Positions 7,834 to 16,235 of a DNA stretch of 64,000 nucleotides are shown piece after piece (the first letter of the stretch is position 1; every line of letters begins with the position of its first letter). The notes below the pieces were generated by a model. The model had not been told where the DNA came from. It worked only from the letters and a program-made list of their open reading frames with translations, and searched no databases. The DNA lies in assembly GCF_017094465.1 (NCBI RefSeq), contig NZ_CP064791.1:1860001-1924000 (forward strand), in the 5' to 3' direction. The stretch is from Halapricum desulfuricans (lineage in GTDB: Archaea > Halobacteriota > Halobacteria > Halobacteriales > Haloarculaceae). A program made the position numbers and the translations under genes.

Positions 7834-9666
7834 ATGGGAACGTGGTCGGGCTGGTTCGGACGCGCGAGCGAGCAAGTCCGCGACGACGTTCGCTCGGACC
7901 CGTATCTGGTCTATATCCTGCTCGTCACGCTCGTCCTTGCGGGGTTCTGGTTCTGGCATCGGGTTCCGATATTCGCGACGTGGGACGAACACGACCGGGT
8001 GCTCGATCCGCTGGTCACGTACAGTTCGGTCATCAACGACCCCAGTTTCAGCGGGCTCCGGGAGGGAATTACCTGGAGTCGAGAGCCGTGGGCCGGGACT
8101 ACCTATCTGTACGTGATCGCGGTGTTGCCGGTCGTGCTCGTCGCAGCGCTGACCGGGCAGGTCGACGCCATCGCCGGGATCGGAATTCCGACCGGCGGCT
8201 ACGCACACTACGAGACCTGGGCCTCGACGCCGCGCTGGGTGTGGACGTGGAGCCTCGTGCTCATCAGGCTCACGAACGTCCTGTTCGCCGTCGGGACGGT
8301 CTATCTCACCTATCGGCTCGGAACCCGGATCTGGGATCGGCCGACCGGTCGCATCGCGTCTGTCCTGCTCGGGCTGACGCTCGGATTCGTGAAACTCGCC
8401 AAGGAAGGCGGCGAGGACATCCCGGCGACGTTTTTCCTGCTCGCATCGCTGTACGCGCTCGTGCTGTTTCTGGAATCCGACGACGACAGGCGGTTCTACC
8501 AGGCCAGCGCCGCCGGTGCAGTGGGGATGGTCTTCAAGCTCACCGTCGCGCCGATCGTCCTGTTGATCGGACTGGCCCACCTGTTGGGTGCGCGGTCGGC
8601 GGACGGATCGTTCAGGGACGCGGTCTGGCGGCCGCGGTTGATATTGACAGGTGCCGGGATCGGACTTGCCGTGATGATACTCGGCACGCCGACGCTGCTA
8701 GTCGGATCGGTCCGGGAAGTCACGGCGCGGTGGTTTCTGAGCGGGGGCGAACGTGTGTCGACGGCAGTCGGCCCGACGGCCCCGACGTGGTGGTGGTTCC
8801 TGCGGACGTACTTCAGCGCGTTCGGGATCCCGCTGTTCGTCGGAGCGGTACTCGGCGTCGGCGCCAGTCTCTACCTCTTCGGGAAGCGGCTCGTCGCGCT
8901 CCCGGATCCGAGAGCGGCCGCGCCACAGCTGGACAGCATCTGGCTGCTCGTCGCTCACCTCGGAGCCTTCCTGTTGCTCATCTCGACGTGGCACGACTGG
9001 CGTGTTCATCACCTGCTCCCGACGTTCCCGGCGATTATGCTTCTGACAGCGTGGACGTTCAGGGAACTCGGACGCCGTCGCCGGACAGTAGCCAGAGTCG
9101 GGCTCGCGATACTGATCGTCTCGACGTCCATATACGCTGGTGTCGGCGTCGCGGGCTACGCGTCGATGCCCCGCGACGAGGCGACCGACTGGTTGCGCGA
9201 CAACGCCGAGGAGAACGCGACGATGGAGACGTACTATCACGGATTCCTCGAAAACGCGATCCCACACGACATGCGGATCAATCCGATCTGGACGGACGAC
9301 GAGAGCGCGATCGATCGCTGTCCCGCCTACATCCAGATCGGATACAAGGAACTGCTGTATCTGCGGGACATCCCTGACGACCAGCGGGGCTACGACGTGG
9401 ATACGAACGTCGACGCCCGGGCGGCGTACGTCCGGGCACTGATTGATGGAAAGTACAACTACACGATCGTCAAGGAGTTCGGCGAGCGACCGCCGAACTT
9501 CGTCCCCGACCGCGCGGAGCCGGGATCGCTACGTGATCTGATCCCGCTGGGCATCTACCCTCACAGCGACCAGTACGGCGACGAACAGGAGTTCGCGGCA
9601 AACCAGTACGTCGCTATCCTGAAGCTAGACGGGGAGTGCAACCGGTCACGGGACCCGCCGTGGTGA
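7834..9666 (+). CDS. GT-C fold membrane glycosyltransferase (GT39-like)
   Basis: A 610-residue protein. A short cytoplasmic N-terminus leads into a first membrane helix (YLVYILLVTLVLAGFWFW), followed by a loop with the acidic motif ATWDEHDR, the equivalent of the catalytic D-E of phospholipid-carrier glycosyltransferases. A second acidic motif (KLAKEGGEDIPATFFLL) lies in the next loop, as in the PMT_2 family. About 11-12 helices occupy residues 25-430. The last 180 residues are a soluble, probably extracellular domain. It is divergent from the other GT-C gene at 6352-7713 with about 120 bp between starts, so the two may serve one glycosylation pathway. Confidence 0.83.
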   Translation: MGTWSGWFGRASEQVRDDVRSDPYLVYILLVTLVLAGFWFWHRVPIFATWDEHDRVLDPLVTYSSVINDPSFSGLREGITWSREPWAGTTYLYVIAVLPVVLVAALTGQVDAIAGIGIPTGGYAHYETWASTPRWVWTWSLVLIRLTNVLFAVGTVYLTYRLGTRIWDRPTGRIASVLLGLTLGFVKLAKEGGEDIPATFFLLASLYALVLFLESDDDRRFYQASAAGAVGMVFKLTVAPIVLLIGLAHLLGARSADGSFRDAVWRPRLILTGAGIGLAVMILGTPTLLVGSVREVTARWFLSGGERVSTAVGPTAPTWWWFLRTYFSAFGIPLFVGAVLGVGASLYLFGKRLVALPDPRAAAPQLDSIWLLVAHLGAFLLLISTWHDWRVHHLLPTFPAIMLLTAWTFRELGRRRRTVARVGLAILIVSTSIYAGVGVAGYASMPRDEATDWLRDNAEENATMETYYHGFLENAIPHDMRINPIWTDDESAIDRCPAYIQIGYKELLYLRDIPDDQRGYDVDTNVDARAAYVRALIDGKYNYTIVKEFGERPPNFVPDRAEPGSLRDLIPLGIYPHSDQYGDEQEFAANQYVAILKLDGECNRSRDPPW

Positions 9667-9798
9667 ATCGCTCGGGGTCAAGCCCGGGAGCATTCGCCTC
9701 GACCGCCGGTAAAGAATGATACCGTGGCCGCTGGGAACGACACGGCGCCTCCCCGGGGTTTATGCGAGCGCCGGGAGTAGATATCGAGAGCAACAGCT

Positions 9799-10272
9799 AT
9801 GGCCGACGGAGACGCGGACCCGCTCGCGGAGTTCGAGTATCCCGCCGAGAAGCTCGTGTTGACAGACCGGCAGGCCGAAGTGCTCGCGCTCCGCGAGCGG
9901 GGGCTGACACAGGCCGAGATCGCCGATCGCTTCGATACGACGCGTGCGAACGTCGCGAACATCGAATCGAGCGCGCGAGACAACGCGGAGCAAGCGCGCA
10001 ACACCGTCGCCTTTCTGGAGCTGTTAGACCCGCCAGTGGAGACCGAAATCGAGGCCCATACGTCGCTTTTCGACGTGCCACCGAGGGTGTACTCCGCGTG
10101 TGACGAGGCCGACGTCAAGGTCAACAGTTCCGCGGTCGAGCTGGTCGAGGAAGTGCGCTCGTCGGTCGCCGACGCAATCGAAGACAACATTCTCAAACGA
10201 CCGATCCGAGTCTACGTCACGGAACGTGGCGATGTCCGGATCGCCGCCGGCAACTCGTCCGGTTCGTCATGA
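9799..10272 (+). CDS. Tfx family DNA-binding transcriptional regulator
   Basis: A 157-residue protein with an N-terminal helix-turn-helix typical of Tfx and sigma-70 region 4-like domains: LTDRQAEVLALRERGLTQAEIADRFDTTRANVANIESSARDN (residues 21-62). A C-terminal domain containing DVPPRVYSACDEADVKVN and LKRPIRVYVTERGDVRI follows. Tfx was described as a regulator of the formylmethanofuran dehydrogenase operon in methanogens. Haloarchaea lack methanogenesis, so the target here differs and is unknown. An acidic N-terminal extension (residues 1-18) is a halophile addition. It is transcribed alone and ends close to the convergent J-domain gene. Confidence 0.88.
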   Translation: MADGDADPLAEFEYPAEKLVLTDRQAEVLALRERGLTQAEIADRFDTTRANVANIESSARDNAEQARNTVAFLELLDPPVETEIEAHTSLFDVPPRVYSACDEADVKVNSSAVELVEEVRSSVADAIEDNILKRPIRVYVTERGDVRIAAGNSSGSS

Positions 10273-10285
10273 CGAGCGCGCGAGA

Positions 10286-10870
10286 TCAGTCGCCGGTGTA
10301 CTGGCGAGCCGTCGTGTACGCGTCCCGGACTTCCCGAAACGCGACCTCATCGCCGCCCTGATCGGGATGGACCTCTTTGACGCGCTCGCGATAGGCGTCC
10401 CGAACGTCGGCGAGGGGCGCGCCAACGGGAACGCCCAGACGGGCGAACGCGGCCGCTGCCGGATGACCAGCCGGTCCGGCCGACTCCGCCGGCGTCTCGA
10501 ACGGCAACCGCGCACCGAGAGCGACGCCGGGGAGTTCGTGCTCGACGAGGACCGGCGCCGTCCCCGTCCCGACGAGTCGGAAGTACGTCCGCGCGTCGAA
10601 GGTGATCGCCACGGCTCGCTCCGGGAGATAGAACGCCACTCGCTGGTCGGCGACAGTGTGATCCTCGATAAATTGCTCGCCGATCCGCCCGAGATACGCC
10701 CGGATCTCCGAGCGCCGACGCGCCTCGCTGTCGCCGGATCCGGACGGGCGGTCAGCCCCGGTCAGCCGGTCAGTCAGCACGAACAGCCCAGCGACGGCGA
10801 GGCTACAGGCCAGCCCCAGCGCGGTACCGACGACGAGCCAGGACGGTAACTGGGCGAGGCTATCGAGCAC
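10286..10870 (-). CDS. Membrane-anchored J-domain protein
   Basis: A 194-residue protein with one N-terminal membrane helix (LVVGTALGLACSLAVAGLFVLT, residues about 12-34). A linker domain follows (DHTVADQRVAFYLPERAVAITFDARTYFRL), then a C-terminal J domain (residues about 140-192). The J domain has the essential HPD tripeptide (VKEVHPDQGGDE) that stimulates the ATPase of DnaK/Hsp70. Canonical DnaJ has an N-terminal J domain plus a zinc domain; here the J domain is at the C-terminus and there is no zinc domain. It therefore probably recruits DnaK to a membrane site. It sits downstream of the translation operon but is separated by about 60 bp. Confidence 0.85.
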   Translation of the reverse strand: MLDSLAQLPSWLVVGTALGLACSLAVAGLFVLTDRLTGADRPSGSGDSEARRRSEIRAYLGRIGEQFIEDHTVADQRVAFYLPERAVAITFDARTYFRLVGTGTAPVLVEHELPGVALGARLPFETPAESAGPAGHPAAAAFARLGVPVGAPLADVRDAYRERVKEVHPDQGGDEVAFREVRDAYTTARQYTGD

Positions 10871-10929
10871 ATCCCGAATACCGAACAGGGCGACAAGAAT
10901 CGCTCGCTAGAGGCAACGCGTGCCCGATT

Positions 10930-11685
10930 CTAGCCGATATACCGGAGATCCTCTTCGGACGCTGCGGGGCCGCCGCCCTCCATCTCCTGGATCTTCCGGA
11001 CGACCTCTTCCATCTCGTCGGCCCGATCTTCGAGCGACGCGAAGTCGACTTCGAAGCCGATGAGATCTTGCAGGACCTCCAGGACGGCCTGGGCACTTTT
11101 GGGATCGACCAGGTATCCCGAGGTCTCGCCCATCAGACAGGCCGCCGGGAGGTCGCGCCGGGCGCCCAGTCCGAGCAACAGGCCCGAGACGCCGACGATC
11201 CCGCCGGCGGGTTCGTCCTCGCGGAACTCGACGCCGACGGCTTCCAGGTCCTCGACCAGTTCGTCGCTCGTCGCCGCGCCCAACACGTCGTATTCCTCGA
11301 TGAGTTCGCCGGTCGGGACGCCGCCGAGCGCGAACACCCGTTCGACGCCCAGTTGCTCGGCGACATCCAGGAACGTGTCAGTCAGGCCGTAATGACCCTG
11401 GCTGTCCTGGGCCTGGTGGTCACCGGTCAGCGTGATCAGGTCCGATCCAGTCTCGGTCTCGACGGCGTGGAACTCGGCGTGTGCGAGCTCCGCCGTGCCG
11501 TCTTCGACGGTGACCTGCGGCGGGAAATGCGTCGAGTAGACGCGCGCGACGAGCTGGCTGTCCAGTTCTTCGAGTACGTGCTCGGCAGCGAGTTTGCCGA
11601 CGTGTCCGACGCCGGGCAGTCCCTCGACGAGCACCGGGTCCTCCAGGTCGGGCTCGGCGAGAATCTCGGTTTCGAACGTGTCCAT
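10930..11685 (-). CDS. PAC2 family (proteasome assembly chaperone-like) protein
   Basis: A 251-residue soluble protein of the PAC2 family. Conserved family segments are visible: LVEGLPGVGHVGKLAAEHVLEEL (residues 19-41), HFPPQVTVEDG, LITLTGDHQAQDSQGHYGLTDTFLDVAEQLGVERVFALGGVPTGEL and VGVSGLLLGLGARRDLPAACLMGETSGYLVDPKSAQAVLEVL. Archaeal PAC2 proteins resemble eukaryotic proteasome assembly chaperones; their biochemical role in haloarchaea is inferred. It is the last gene of the run L44e-S27e-aIF2alpha-Nop10-PAC2 and begins only 5 bp after nop10, which links it to translation or quality control. Confidence 0.9.
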   Translation of the reverse strand: MDTFETEILAEPDLEDPVLVEGLPGVGHVGKLAAEHVLEELDSQLVARVYSTHFPPQVTVEDGTAELAHAEFHAVETETGSDLITLTGDHQAQDSQGHYGLTDTFLDVAEQLGVERVFALGGVPTGELIEEYDVLGAATSDELVEDLEAVGVEFREDEPAGGIVGVSGLLLGLGARRDLPAACLMGETSGYLVDPKSAQAVLEVLQDLIGFEVDFASLEDRADEMEEVVRKIQEMEGGGPAASEEDLRYIG

Positions 11686-11690
11686 ACCCG

Positions 11691-11873
11691 CTACTCGCGG
11701 CGTCGCTGCTTAAGTGCCCGTCGGTACGAGCCGTACCGATCTTCCGGCGAAAAGGGGGCAGGGGCACTGTTGATGGCATCGGCCCCGCATTCGGGGCAGG
11801 TCTCAGAAAGCGTATAGATCGGCCGGTCGTGGGTATCCTGCCACGCCGAACAAATGCGAATATCGGATTTCAT
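11691..11873 (-). CDS. nop10: H/ACA ribonucleoprotein subunit Nop10
   Basis: Part of the archaeal H/ACA RNP that makes guided pseudouridines in rRNA, together with Cbf5, Gar1 and L7Ae. The 60-residue length is normal. The N-terminal zinc ribbon is reduced (RICSAW ... CPECGA), and the C-terminal PAPFSPEDRYGSYRRALKQR helix is the conserved Cbf5-binding part. It follows aIF2-alpha by 14 bp and precedes the PAC2 gene by 5 bp, the usual archaeal gene order. Confidence 0.96.
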   Translation of the reverse strand: MKSDIRICSAWQDTHDRPIYTLSETCPECGADAINSAPAPFSPEDRYGSYRRALKQRRRE

Positions 11874-11887
11874 ACCAGCGAGGGAGA

Positions 11888-12688
11888 TTACTCCTCGTCG
11901 GTGTTGCGTTCACGGTGGTACTGCGCGGTGCCGCCGTGTACCTCGATCTCGTCGGCGGCCCGCTCGGCACTGGCCTCGAGTTGCGATTCGGCAGTCTTGT
12001 AGTCCGGCGCCCGGACCTTGATCCGGTACTCCGGCGACCCGACGTAGGTCACCTCGAGTTCGACTTCTTCGGGCACCTCGCCGTTTCCTTCGGCGGCCTG
12101 GAGTGCCTCCTTGATCGCGTCGACGCCGTCGCCGTCAAACGCTTGCAAGTCGACGTAGCCGGACACTTCGACGTACGGAACGGAGACGTTCTCCCGGGCA
12201 GTCTCGACGATCGCATCCACCTCGTCTTCGGAGAGATCGGTGTCTTCGAGCGCATCGTCACCGTGGATAGCCGCCTGCTCGAAGCCCTCGTACATCGATC
12301 CGAACGTCGCGAGCAGGTCGTTTCCGACGGCGGCGTACTTTTCGTCAGAGATGTCCTCACCGAAGGACTGCTCCATCCAGTTGTCGGCCTTGCGCTCGTT
12401 TTTCCACTCCTGGATCTTGTCCTTGCGCTGGTGGTCGTTGACGTCCTTCAGCGAGAGGTCGATCTGTTGGGCGGACTCGTCGACATCCAGTACCTTCGCG
12501 ACGACCCGCTGGTCGGTGTTGACGTGATCGCGGACGTTCTTGATCCACCCGGAGGCGACTTCGCTGATGTGACAGAGACCGCGCTTGTCGTCGTACTCGA
12601 GCAGGTCCACGAAGACGCCGAAATCCTCAATCTCGTCGATGCGGCCGACGACGAGTTCGCCCTCTTCCGGCCACCCGCTGTACTTCAT
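11888..12688 (-). CDS. Translation initiation factor 2 subunit alpha
   Basis: The alpha subunit of aIF2, which carries initiator Met-tRNA to the small ribosomal subunit. The 266-residue protein starts with an S1/OB domain ([39 protein letters not shown], residues 5-43), followed by a helical domain and the C-terminal alpha/beta domain ([33 protein letters not shown]). It lies 2 bp after the S27e stop codon, so the two genes are almost certainly co-translated. Confidence 0.97.
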   Translation of the reverse strand: MKYSGWPEEGELVVGRIDEIEDFGVFVDLLEYDDKRGLCHISEVASGWIKNVRDHVNTDQRVVAKVLDVDESAQQIDLSLKDVNDHQRKDKIQEWKNERKADNWMEQSFGEDISDEKYAAVGNDLLATFGSMYEGFEQAAIHGDDALEDTDLSEDEVDAIVETARENVSVPYVEVSGYVDLQAFDGDGVDAIKEALQAAEGNGEVPEEVELEVTYVGSPEYRIKVRAPDYKTAESQLEASAERAADEIEVHGGTAQYHRERNTDEE

Positions 12689-12690
12689 GG

Positions 12691-12864
12691 TTACCGTGCC
12701 TCGACGGTGTCGACGATGTCGCCCTCGATCTCGGCCATGCCGCCGGTCGGGACCGCGAGCGTGTGGCCACAGACTGCACAGGCGACCTCACTGGCAGCCT
12801 TGCCGAAGACGATCTGTTCGTTCTCACAGTCCGGACAGGCGACGGTGTAGAAGTTTCCAGCCAT
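12691..12864 (-). CDS. 30S ribosomal protein S27e
   Basis: A 57-residue zinc-ribbon ribosomal protein. The four zinc cysteines are in ACPDCENE (CxxC) and ACAVCGHTL (CxxC). The start [13 protein letters not shown] is taken at 12864; the open frame further upstream runs through the L44e stop region and is not used. It lies just downstream of L44e, as in other Halobacteria. Confidence 0.97.
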   Translation of the reverse strand: MAGNFYTVACPDCENEQIVFGKAASEVACAVCGHTLAVPTGGMAEIEGDIVDTVEAR

Positions 12865-12869
12865 CGTAT

Positions 12870-13151
12870 CTACTCCTGGAACTCCAGTCGGCCGGCACGC
12901 CATCCTTCGCGAACGTGGGCTTTGCCACACTCGCTGCAGCGGTAGGTGAGGTTGGTCTTCTTCGTGGGTTTGTCGCCACCGGGGACCTTCGAGAACTTGC
13001 CGTCGTTCCCGATGCCGGACTGGCGCTCACGCTGGCGGTCGTTGACCTTCTTCATACCGGAAGAGCGGCCCGACCGGACCTTCTCGACCTCGTGTTCGTG
13101 GTGCTCGTTACAGTTCGGACAGTACGTGTTAAATCGGCGTGGCATCTGCAT
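12870..13151 (-). CDS. 50S ribosomal protein L44e
   Basis: A 93-residue protein of the large subunit near the E site. It carries the CPNC ... CSEC zinc motif and the basic stretch [15 protein letters not shown] that contacts rRNA. The start [11 protein letters not shown] is used because the well-studied Haloarcula protein begins the same way; the third-codon ATG (13145) is an alternative. This is the first gene of the L44e-S27e-aIF2alpha-Nop10-PAC2 operon. Confidence 0.97.
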   Translation of the reverse strand: MQMPRRFNTYCPNCNEHHEHEVEKVRSGRSSGMKKVNDRQRERQSGIGNDGKFSKVPGGDKPTKKTNLTYRCSECGKAHVREGWRAGRLEFQE

Positions 13152-13187
13152 AGCGAATCGACCTTGCGTGTGATTTCTCGCCGTCGC

Positions 13188-13196
13188 TTAAAACCC
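13188..13196 (-). promoter_or_regulatory. TATA box of the L44e-S27e operon
   Basis: GCTTAAAAC on the plus strand (GTTTTAAGC on the transcribed minus strand) lies about 40 nt before the L44e ATG. It predicts a leader of about 15 nt. Confidence 0.55.
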
Positions 13197-13264
13197 GTTT
13201 GGTTCCGTCCGGCCCGACCGCCGGCTCCGAAGTCCCTAAGTGCGGTTGCACCGAACGGGCGAGC

Positions 13265-13516
13265 ATGAAGAACCTCATCATCAACGGCGATCCCGGGGAC
13301 CTCCGCAAGGACGCCGTCATCGAGTACGACGGCGACGAGTACACCTGTTTCTCCGTCAAGCGCCAGGGCGACTGGCACGGACCGGACCGGCCCCAGCTGT
13401 GGTGTACGGTCGGCCAGGAGGACGAGCGTGAAGCCTACGAGCGTCGCCAGTACATCCCGATGCACCTGGATACGCTCTCAGCGGACGCCGAGGCAGTGAC
13501 CGTCGTCGAGGCGTAG
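13265..13516 (+). CDS. Conserved haloarchaeal protein, HAH_0734-like
   Basis: An 83-residue acidic protein, MKNLIINGDPGDLRKDAVIEYDG..., with a WHGPDRPQLWCTVGQEDEREAYERR core. The shape and core motif match a small protein family found across Halobacteria that I know as HAH_0734 type. No function is established. The compact beta-rich N-terminus could be an SH3- or OB-like fold, but that is a guess. I took the ATG at 13265; 22 residues of open frame upstream are not conserved-looking. Confidence 0.75.
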   Translation: MKNLIINGDPGDLRKDAVIEYDGDEYTCFSVKRQGDWHGPDRPQLWCTVGQEDEREAYERRQYIPMHLDTLSADAEAVTVVEA

Positions 13517-13549
13517 CCGGTACGTCCTCCATCAGGACGTGACCGGGAG

Positions 13550-16207
13550 TTACGTGCCAGTCGTAAGCGCCGACTGATCGACCCGATAGATCGTGACAGC
13601 CTGCCACTGTTTCTCGACGTGCACGGCATCCAGCTGGTCGACAGTGATCGGCCGATAGTGAACCCGCTCGTTCGAGCCGACGTAGATCAACTCGACGTCG
13701 TACTCGGCCAGTAACCGGCGCTGTTGGGCCGGCTGACCGGTGAATATCGTCTCGACGTCCTCGACGCGACGGTCGTAGACATCCGAGCCGCGATAGACGG
13801 CTTCCGGTGGCTTGCCGACCACGGTCGGAACGCCGGTCAGGCTGGCCGGCGCGTTGTCCCAGCGGTACTGCTGGCCGGGGTAGCTAACCATGTTCGGTTG
13901 CCCCTTGACTTCCTCGTCGAGCCAGTAGATGGACTCGTCTTCCGCAGGGTGGTCGGACTCGACGAAGGCCAGCGCGTCCATCGTCGGATCGACGTCCTCG
14001 TTCGCCGCGTCGATCAGCCAGATCCCGCCACCGAACGCGGCCGCGACGACGACCAGCCCGACGGCCAGTCGAGCCCCGGCACAGGACGCGTCACGGTCGG
14101 ACGGTACCAGCGTCGGGGCCGCCCGCATCCCGATTCGTCCGAGAACGGCGAGGCCGAGCAGGAAGCTCGCGAACACGAGCCAGCCGGGCAGGACCGACAG
14201 CGGTTCGATCGGTACCGAGCCGGAGTCGGACAGCCCGAAGTGACCGGCGAGAACCAACAACCCGTACAGCGAGAGCACACCGACCAGTCCAGCTGCCACG
14301 ATCTGGAAGGCGCGTCGCCACTGGCGGCCGGAGAGACCGAGCGCCGGACGGTGATCGGCCAGCAGTCGCACCAGCACGACCCCGGCCGCGACGGACGCGA
14401 GCACCCAGGCCTGGGCGTACACCTTGAACACCGTGTTGAACCGGCCGGGGATCGCGCCGTCCTGCAGATAGAGGAACTCCACGAGCACGATCAGCCCGGC
14501 GGCGGCGATCAACAGCACCGTCTCGAAGCCGAGTTTCGAGAGGGGGTCTCGATCCGTCGTAGTGGCCGTCTCATCGGACGGTCGCTCGTCCCGCAGCAGC
14601 GCCCATCCAATGAGGATCAGCGGAACGAACAGTCCGACAGCGGCGATACCGATCTCCGTCGTCACGGCGAGCGTCAGCGCGACGAGCGCGAAAAAGACCG
14701 GACGGGAGGACAGCGACGGTCGGGCGTGGCGATAGAGATACACCCAGAACAGAAGCAGGAACGCGCCGTGAGCGACGAGCAACTCCGCGAGCGTACTCCG
14801 GTGAGGAAGTACCCCGGGAGAACCGGTCGCGCTCGCCACCCAGAGCCAGTAGGGGGCCGACAACAGCCAGGCGATCGCGAGGACGGCCACGCCGGCGACA
14901 GTCGCGACGGCGAGGGTCCGCGCCTCGGTCCACAGTCGGTCAGTGGACGACACCGGCCGGCCAGTAGACGACGCGGAGCGGCCGGCGGACGACCGCACGT
15001 TCAGTATCGGCTGCTCGCGATCGAACAGTACCGCCATCGGCCGGTCCGGCGCGAGCGCGAGTGCCAAGACGGACAGTCCGCCGACGGCGGGGAACGACCA
15101 GGAGTTGACGACGGCGACGACGGCCCCGAGCGCCGGGACGACGCCGAAGATGGTCCCGAGCGTTCGGCGACGCGACCGATCCGCGCCGGCGACGAACACC
15201 TGAAAGAGCACCGCGGCGACGGCCAGTAGGAACGGCGTACTCATCATGTGGGCGTGCAGGTCGCCGTTGTACCACGCGAACAGCGGGAACTCCGTTATCG
15301 CGCCCTCGAGCACACGGCTGGCCGACCAGTAGTGAAACTCCGACAGCGACGATCCGATCCCGTACCCGCGCGGCAACGGGAGCAAGAGTCCGGCGAACGC
15401 CTCCCAGACACCTGCCAGCGCCGACGGGACCGTACCCAGCGGCCCGATCCGCGCTGCGACGGCATCCAGCAACGCGGCGCCGAACCGCAGCGGCGTCAGG
15501 AGGTTGCTGGCGAACCCGACGAAGAAGGCGGCCCCGATCCCGGCCCGTCGATACGAGAATCCCCGGTGGGCGGCGACCGAGCCGGCCAGCCCGTAGGCCG
15601 CCGTGACGAGCATGGCGTAGTACCCCGACAGTGCGAGGTTGTAGGCGAACCGCCCGGTGGTACCGGTCAGCCGCGCTAAAAGCGACGCGAGCAGGTGCCC
15701 GCCATAGTAATACCGGACGTGCTCGCCCGCGAACCAGGCGTCCTCGGGCGGGATCGTCGACCCGCGCAGCGAGGACTGCAACAGGCTCATATCGAGGAAC
15801 TTCTCGCCGCCGCCGGGCGAGGCCGCCGGATCGACAGCCCGGATCGCGACGAGAAAGAGAAACGCGACCGCGAACACGAGCGCAGTGCGAGCGTAGGCGT
15901 CGTGATCGACCTCGAAACCGCGATAGATCGCAAACGCCGAGAGTCCGGCGAGCACGAGGAGACCAGTCCAGAGTCCCAGCTGGATAGACACGCGCCCGAG
16001 GACGAACACGACGAGCCAGACGACCGCCAGCGCGAGCGGGAGCGCCAGCGAAGCCCCGCGGTCCTCCATATCGGGCAACAGCGCGTGTGCGAGGGGCTGC
16101 CCGAGGTACAGCAACAGGAGGTACGTCACCAGCCAGAGCGCGACCAGCCCGTATTCCATCACGACCACGAACGGCGATCCGGGCAAAAGGCTTTGTGAAT
16201 CGTCCAC
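13550..16207 (-). CDS. DUF2298 (Chlor_Arch_YYY) multi-spanning membrane protein
   Basis: An 885-residue integral membrane protein with roughly 18-20 hydrophobic helices. The family signature is the tyrosine triplet in HVRYYYGGHLLASLLARLTG (residues about 168-187), which names the YYY family. The first extracytoplasmic loop holds GEKFLDMSLLQSSLRGSTIPPEDAWFAGE. The last 150 residues are soluble and probably extracellular (DEEVKGQPNMVSYPGQQYRWDNAP... YRVDQSALTTGT). YYY proteins resemble GT-C glycosyltransferases, so a role in cell-surface glycan synthesis fits the two GT-C genes nearby. No activity has been shown as far as I know. Confidence 0.85.
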   Translation of the reverse strand: MDDSQSLLPGSPFVVVMEYGLVALWLVTYLLLLYLGQPLAHALLPDMEDRGASLALPLALAVVWLVVFVLGRVSIQLGLWTGLLVLAGLSAFAIYRGFEVDHDAYARTALVFAVAFLFLVAIRAVDPAASPGGGEKFLDMSLLQSSLRGSTIPPEDAWFAGEHVRYYYGGHLLASLLARLTGTTGRFAYNLALSGYYAMLVTAAYGLAGSVAAHRGFSYRRAGIGAAFFVGFASNLLTPLRFGAALLDAVAARIGPLGTVPSALAGVWEAFAGLLLPLPRGYGIGSSLSEFHYWSASRVLEGAITEFPLFAWYNGDLHAHMMSTPFLLAVAAVLFQVFVAGADRSRRRTLGTIFGVVPALGAVVAVVNSWSFPAVGGLSVLALALAPDRPMAVLFDREQPILNVRSSAGRSASSTGRPVSSTDRLWTEARTLAVATVAGVAVLAIAWLLSAPYWLWVASATGSPGVLPHRSTLAELLVAHGAFLLLFWVYLYRHARPSLSSRPVFFALVALTLAVTTEIGIAAVGLFVPLILIGWALLRDERPSDETATTTDRDPLSKLGFETVLLIAAAGLIVLVEFLYLQDGAIPGRFNTVFKVYAQAWVLASVAAGVVLVRLLADHRPALGLSGRQWRRAFQIVAAGLVGVLSLYGLLVLAGHFGLSDSGSVPIEPLSVLPGWLVFASFLLGLAVLGRIGMRAAPTLVPSDRDASCAGARLAVGLVVVAAAFGGGIWLIDAANEDVDPTMDALAFVESDHPAEDESIYWLDEEVKGQPNMVSYPGQQYRWDNAPASLTGVPTVVGKPPEAVYRGSDVYDRRVEDVETIFTGQPAQQRRLLAEYDVELIYVGSNERVHYRPITVDQLDAVHVEKQWQAVTIYRVDQSALTTGT

Positions 16208-16235
16208 CTCCGGGGACGAACCCGATTGATGAGGG

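Noticed and set aside
7714-8580. N-terminal extension of the GT-C gene frame to 8580
   Set aside because: The extension has shadow composition (His/Arg/Pro/Glu) and overlaps the divergent gene's coding region.
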